Program-made: the position numbers and the translations under genes
Shown: piece by piece, positions 31,385 through 35,196 of the stretch
Layout: each line of letters opens with the position of its first letter
Position numbering within the stretch: the stretch's first letter is position 1
NCBI GenBank assembly: GCA_005787035.1
Contig: SYCI01000023.1
Location: forward strand, 1 to 35,196
Reading direction: 5' to 3'
Length of the DNA stretch: 35,196 nt
Origin: Actinomycetota bacterium
GTDB taxonomy: Bacteria; Actinomycetota; Acidimicrobiia; Acidimicrobiales; Ilumatobacteraceae
Notes under the pieces: model-generated
Told to the model about the DNA's origin: nothing
What the model saw: only the letters and a program-made list of their open reading frames with translations
The model's database searches: none

Positions 31385-33193
31385 ATGTGGTCGCAGTCGG
31401 CGGTGAGTGAGGACGAGCGGCTCGACCGGGCCGAGACCCTCGGGGTGCTACGTCGCGCGTATTCGGTGGCTGCCGCTCAGAGACGATTGATCCTCGTGGC
31501 GTTGGGTCTGGTGGTGCTCAGCACGCTCATCACCCTCGCGGGACCGACGCTCTTGCGTTACGCCATCGACCACGGCATCAAGGATCGCAACGGTCGCACC
31601 CTCAACATCGTGGTGATCGCGTACGTCGTCGTGGTGCTCGCCGGGTACGTGGTGGGCCGACTGCAGTTCCTCGCCATCAACCGGGCCGGCGAGGGGTTCC
31701 TCCGTGATCTCCGCGTGCTGGTGTTCGATCGACTTCAACGCCAGTCGATGGCGTTCTTCGATCGGGAGAAGGCCGGTGTCCTGGTGTCGCGAATGACGGC
31801 CGACATCGAGTCGATGGGCGAACTCATCCAGTGGGGACTCCTGCAGTTCATCTCGGCCTTCTTGCTCCTGTGCTTGTCGGTGATCCTGCTCTTCGTCATG
31901 TCGTGGCAACTCGCGCTCGTGGCGCTGGTGGTGCTGCCGATTCTCCTCGTGGCGTCGGTGCGTTTCCAGCGGCAGTCGAACGCGGCGTACCTCGGCGTAC
32001 GCGAGAAGGTCGGCAACAACCTCTCGACTCTGCAGGAGGGCATCACCGGTGTCCGCGTGATCCAGGCCTACGGACAGGAAGCCTCGTACTCGGAGAAGTT
32101 CCGCCGTTCGAATCGGGCGCTCTTCGACTCGCACATGTACAGCGTGAAGGTGAGCACGTGGTACTTCGGACTGGTCGAGTTCGCGGGTATCGCGGCGACC
32201 GGCGCGATCATCGGGGTCGGTGGTTGGCTCGTGCACCGAGGCGATGTCTCACTCGGCACCGTGACGGCGTTCGTGCTTCTGCTCGCCAATCTCTTCGATC
32301 CGGTGCAGCAACTCAGCCAGCTCTACAACACCGTGCAGTCGTCGACCGCCGCCTTGCACAAGTTGTTCGCCATCATCGACGCCCGACCCGATGTGGACGA
32401 AGTCGCTCGACCCACGTCGTTGCCGCGGCGGGGCGAGATCGAGGTGCGCGAGGTCACGTTCGCTTATCAGGGGAGCGATCGGCCGGCCCTCGAGTCGGTG
32501 AGCATCACGGTGGGTGACGGAGAACGACTCGCGCTCGTCGGACCCACGGGCGCCGGCAAGTCGACCCTCGCCAAACTGATGGCTCGTCTGTACGACCCGA
32601 CGCGTTCGGGTGACTCGGGCATCACCGGCTCGGTCCGGTTCGGGGGAGTCGATCTGCGGAACGCGTCGATGAAGGAACTGCGCGAGCGGATCGTGGTGGT
32701 GCCACAAGAGGGCTTCTGCTTCAGCGGGACGATTCGCGAGAACATCCGCATCGCCCGATCCTCGGCCACCGACGCCGAAGTCGAAGCGGCTCTCACGTCG
32801 ATCGGTGCCCTCGACCGCTTCGAGCAGTTCCCCGAAGGACTCGAAACCGATGTTCGTGAGCGCGGCTCACGGCTGTCGGCCGGTGAACGTCAATTGGTGG
32901 CCCTGGCCCGCGCGGCACTCGTCGATCCGGCGGTGCTCGTACTAGACGAAGCCACATCGAACCTCGATCCCGGTACCGAAGCCGTCGTGGAGCACGCTCT
33001 CGAGCGACTCATGGCCGGGCGGACCGTGGTGGTCGTGGCTCACCGACTCTCGACCGTGCGCCGGGCCGATCGGATCGCCGTGGTGGATCAGGGTCGTTTG
33101 GTCGAACTCGGAACGCACGACGAACTCGTGGAAGTCGGCGGTCGCTACGCGGCTTTGGCCGACGCGTGGGAGCGCAGTCAGCCGACGATCTGA
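31385..33193 (+). CDS. ABC exporter half-transporter B (consensus ATP site donor)
   Basis: A 602-residue partner half-transporter starting directly on the base after the TAG of the first gene. Six membrane helices lie in about 35-310. The ATPase domain shows Walker A GPTGAGKST at 386-394, Q-loop Gln441, Walker B VLVLDE at 517-522 with catalytic Glu522, and switch His553. Its signature is LSAGE at 497-501 instead of LSGGQ. That altered signature would face subunit A's altered Walker B, while its own intact Walker motifs face A's intact LSGGQ. A drug, lipid or peptide exporter role is likely; nothing nearby names the substrate. Confidence 0.94.
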   Translation: MWSQSAVSEDERLDRAETLGVLRRAYSVAAAQRRLILVALGLVVLSTLITLAGPTLLRYAIDHGIKDRNGRTLNIVVIAYVVVVLAGYVVGRLQFLAINRAGEGFLRDLRVLVFDRLQRQSMAFFDREKAGVLVSRMTADIESMGELIQWGLLQFISAFLLLCLSVILLFVMSWQLALVALVVLPILLVASVRFQRQSNAAYLGVREKVGNNLSTLQEGITGVRVIQAYGQEASYSEKFRRSNRALFDSHMYSVKVSTWYFGLVEFAGIAATGAIIGVGGWLVHRGDVSLGTVTAFVLLLANLFDPVQQLSQLYNTVQSSTAALHKLFAIIDARPDVDEVARPTSLPRRGEIEVREVTFAYQGSDRPALESVSITVGDGERLALVGPTGAGKSTLAKLMARLYDPTRSGDSGITGSVRFGGVDLRNASMKELRERIVVVPQEGFCFSGTIRENIRIARSSATDAEVEAALTSIGALDRFEQFPEGLETDVRERGSRLSAGERQLVALARAALVDPAVLVLDEATSNLDPGTEAVVEHALERLMAGRTVVVVAHRLSTVRRADRIAVVDQGRLVELGTHDELVEVGGRYAALADAWERSQPTI

Positions 33194-33208
33194 GCCCGGT
33201 CAGGCTCG
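33191..33208. terminator. Weak hairpin between convergent ABC exporter and YceI genes
   Basis: GAGCC at 33192-33196 pairs with GGCTC at 33203-33207, extendable by one G-U pair, around a 6-nt loop. It overlaps both stop codons. The stem is short and lacks a T tract, so it may only mark the convergent ends. Confidence 0.3.
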
Positions 33209-33922
33209 CGCGAACACCAGCACGAATTCGAGCAGGCCGTCGTCGCCGGTAGTGACGAACGGGTTGGAGGGATTGGGGATCCCGTAGTCGGCGAACACGA
33301 CGGGGATGCTCCCGAGCACGCCGATGCGGCCGTTCGTGTACTCGGCGGTGAGCTCGAAGGTCACCGGTCGGGTGACACCACGAAGAGTGAGCTCACCGTT
33401 GGCGTTCACCGTGACCTGTTGTCCGGACGCGGGGATGACTCCGAAGTCGATCGGCTGGGTGATCAAGAACTTCGCCGTGGGGTGGGTGGCAACGTCCATG
33501 ATGCGACCAGTGAATTGGGAGTCGCGTCGATCGCTGTCGCTCTCGATCGACGCGACCTCCACCGTGAATCCTCCATCCACGACGATGGTTCCGTCGATGG
33601 TGATCCGACCATCCACCTGATTGGTTCGCCCGACTCCTTCGGTGTCGACTCCACCGAGGACTTCCTTCACGCGATAGCCCAGGGTCGACTCGGTCGTGGC
33701 GATCCATTCCCCGCTCACATCATTCGGATCGGTGACAGTCGTCGACTCGGGAAGAGGGATCGACGTGGTCGACGAATCACTCACCAGTGCTTCGGTGAGG
33801 TCGTCGGCCGACAGTTGATCCTCGGGTTTGTCGATCACCTTGGTCCACAAAAGAATGCCTCCGTAGGCGACGGCCACGGCGACGACGGCAACGACGAGAA
33901 GGCGGATGATCCACTTGCGCAC
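33200..33922 (-). CDS. Membrane-anchored YceI-family protein
   Basis: YceI proteins form a lipocalin-like barrel that binds isoprenoid or other lipids. The 240-residue protein has one N-terminal membrane helix (about 4-24), a Ser/Thr-rich linker and a YceI domain from about residue 58. Recognisable YceI parts are SGEWIATTESTLGYRVKEV, FTVEVASIESDSDRRDSQF, the HPTAKFLI segment and GELTLRGVTRPVTFEL. GTG 33922 is supported by AGGAG 5 nt upstream; the longer upstream frame lies antisense-like inside metH and is rejected. It follows metH by 8 bp, so it is probably co-transcribed with it. A biochemical link to methionine synthesis is not known. Confidence 0.9.
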   Translation of the reverse strand: MRKWIIRLLVVAVVAVAVAYGGILLWTKVIDKPEDQLSADDLTEALVSDSSTTSIPLPESTTVTDPNDVSGEWIATTESTLGYRVKEVLGGVDTEGVGRTNQVDGRITIDGTIVVDGGFTVEVASIESDSDRRDSQFTGRIMDVATHPTAKFLITQPIDFGVIPASGQQVTVNANGELTLRGVTRPVTFELTAEYTNGRIGVLGSIPVVFADYGIPNPSNPFVTTGDDGLLEFVLVFARA

Positions 33923-33930
33923 GTTGGCTC

Positions 33931-35196
33931 CTAGCGGGCGACGAAGTACTTGGCTTGCGGGTGATGGCAGATGATCGCCGAGGTCGTTTGCTCGGGTTGG
34001 TACTGCCAACCGGTCTCTTCGCTCACCTCGATGCCGATGCGACCGGCTTCGAGCAGACGCGCGACCGTTGCGTTGTCCTCGAGGTCGGGGCAGGCCGGAT
34101 AACCCCACGAGTAACGACCGCCGCGGTACTGCTGGCGGAAGAGGCCACCGAGCGACGGTCCGTCCTCGTGCACGAATCCCCACTCCTCGCGGATGCGCTT
34201 GTGCCACAACTCGGCGAGTGCTTCGGCCATCTCCACGCCGAGGCCGTGGACGAGCATGTACTTCTGGTACTCGTTGGCGGCGAAGAGGCGCGCGGCCTCG
34301 TGACTCACGGCCTCACCCATCGTGACGATGTGGAACGCCGCGTAATCGGGGGCGCCGCCGATCGGTCGGAAGAAGTCCGCAATGCACATGTAGGGCGCCT
34401 CTGTCTGGCGCGGATACGAGAAGCGTGCGAGCTCGCTCGTGCGATCGGTATCCGACCACACGACGAGGTCGTTGCCGTCGGCGTTCACGCAGAAGTATCC
34501 GTACACGACCTGGGGCACCAAGTAGCCGGCCGCCTTGGCCTCGGCCAGTTGCTCGCGGAACACCGTCCGGATCCGGCTCTTGAAGTCGTCGTCGGATTCA
34601 CCGGACTCGGGTCGGAACTGCCATTGATTACGGAAGAGAGCAGTCTCGTTCACGAACGATGCGATTTCGTCGAGTCCGATGCCCTTCACGATGCGCGTGC
34701 CGAGGAAGGGCGGTTCGAACACCGGATTGTCGTCGGCCACATCGGGTGACCGCGTCGGCAGCGCGCCGACATCGATGCTCGGGCGTGCCGTGCGCTTGGG
34801 GATCACCCGTCCACTCGGCGTGCGACCGAAGTCGGGGTCCTCCGCCCCAGATCGCTTCATGTCCATGAGACGGTCGAGGGTGTTGAGCCCCTCGAAGGCG
34901 TCACGGCCGTAGAAGACACGACCCTGGTAGACCTCGCGCAGATCCTGCTCGACGTAGCTGCGGGTGAGGGCGGCGCCACCGAGGAGTACGGGGATGTCGG
35001 AGAGTCCTTGTTCGTTCAGTTCGATCAGGTTCTCGCGCATGATCAGTGTGCTCTTCACGAGCAGACCACTCATACCGAGGGCGTCGGCGCCGACCTCTTT
35101 CACCTTGGCCACCATCTCGGAGATCGGGATTTTGATGCCGAGATTCACGACCTCGTAGCCGTTGTTGGTGCAGATGATGTCGACGAGGATCTTGCC
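33931..35196 (-). CDS. metH: Cobalamin-dependent methionine synthase, C-terminal part (5' end outside window)
   Basis: MetH methylates homocysteine using methyltetrahydrofolate and cobalamin. The 422 visible residues begin inside the B12-binding domain (GKILVDIICTNNGYEVVNLG, then SGLLVKSTLIM and PVLLGGAALT). They continue through a linker into the AdoMet-dependent reactivation domain, with RYSWGYPACPDLE near the C-terminus, the family's AdoMet-binding motif. The cobalt-ligating His motif, homocysteine and folate domains would lie beyond position 35196. The open frame runs to the window edge, so the internal GTG at 35148 is not taken as a start. YceI follows. Confidence 0.93.
   Translation of the reverse strand, partial: GKILVDIICTNNGYEVVNLGIKIPISEMVAKVKEVGADALGMSGLLVKSTLIMRENLIELNEQGLSDIPVLLGGAALTRSYVEQDLREVYQGRVFYGRDAFEGLNTLDRLMDMKRSGAEDPDFGRTPSGRVIPKRTARPSIDVGALPTRSPDVADDNPVFEPPFLGTRIVKGIGLDEIASFVNETALFRNQWQFRPESGESDDDFKSRIRTVFREQLAEAKAAGYLVPQVVYGYFCVNADGNDLVVWSDTDRTSELARFSYPRQTEAPYMCIADFFRPIGGAPDYAAFHIVTMGEAVSHEAARLFAANEYQKYMLVHGLGVEMAEALAELWHKRIREEWGFVHEDGPSLGGLFRQQYRGGRYSWGYPACPDLEDNATVARLLEAGRIGIEVSEETGWQYQPEQTTSAIICHHPQAKYFVAR

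Noticed and set aside
33923-34207. Upstream extension of the YceI frame
   Set aside because: It lies inside metH in another frame; GTG 33922 has an AGGAG site 5 nt upstream.
1-35196. Mobile elements, CRISPR arrays, tRNA or rRNA genes
   Set aside because: I saw no transposase or integrase, no regularly spaced repeats, no cloverleaf and no rRNA-like sequence; codon use looks uniform by eye.

Overview
The window is gene-dense, GC-rich bacterial chromosome with no rRNA, tRNA, CRISPR array, insertion sequence or phage gene that I could see. Gene content points to an actinobacterium, most likely of the Acidimicrobiia type. Evidence: an actinobacterial-style acyl-CoA carboxylase alpha subunit, a DUF501-ppx gene pair as in mycobacteria, an LLM-class (F420-type) oxidoreductase, many GTG starts, and operon heads that look leaderless. 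The class-level assignment is inference.

Layout. (1) 1-898, minus: N-terminal half of a biotin-dependent carboxylase alpha subunit, divergent by 18 bp from birA. (2) 917-6220, plus: birA, an LCP-family cell-wall ligase and rmlA-rmlC-rmlB-rmlD for a dTDP-deoxyhexose, probably L-rhamnose. (3) 6251-8871, minus: phyH-like dioxygenase, adenosine deaminase and upp, i.e. nucleoside salvage. (4) 8927-9346, plus: queF, standing alone. (5) 9370-14432, minus: a BMP-type nucleoside ABC importer (lipoprotein, ATPase, two permeases) with a 15-bp hairpin after the lipoprotein gene. (6) 14511-16598, minus: nudix hydrolase, unknown protein, crotonase. (7) 16644-17846, plus: a second crotonase and a small basic protein. 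(8) 17847-21076, minus: an overlapping five-gene set, MobA-like transferase, CoxG-like protein, DUF501, Ppx/GppA, GNAT. (9) 21230-23407: NlpC/P60 hydrolase, a lipoprotein and a membrane protein of unknown role. (10) 23411-29287: amidase, MFS and CaiB/BaiF CoA-transferase on minus, divergent from a TesB-like thioesterase and an LLM oxidoreductase on plus. (11) 29305-29469, minus: a 54-residue gene. (12) 29525-33193, plus: a two-gene heterodimeric ABC exporter. (13) 33200-35196, minus: YceI-like protein and the C-terminal part of metH.

How they work together. Regions 3 and 5 form a plausible nucleoside uptake and salvage module: the importer brings nucleosides in, Add deaminates adenosine and Upp recovers uracil. 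The dioxygenase and QueF sit in or beside this module without an obvious reason. Region 2 supplies an activated sugar next to the LCP enzyme that would attach a glycopolymer to the wall. Region 10 looks like a small import and activation unit for an amide or organic acid.

The most notable signals are: a TANNNT box 6-8 nt before the start codon of nine operon-head genes (leaderless transcription); an Ala in place of the Mg-binding Ser in the Walker A motif of the importer ATPase; reciprocal site degeneration across the two exporter subunits; an RmlC-like protein missing two substrate-site residues; and a crotonase lacking both catalytic glutamates. I found no clearly new defence or mobile system.
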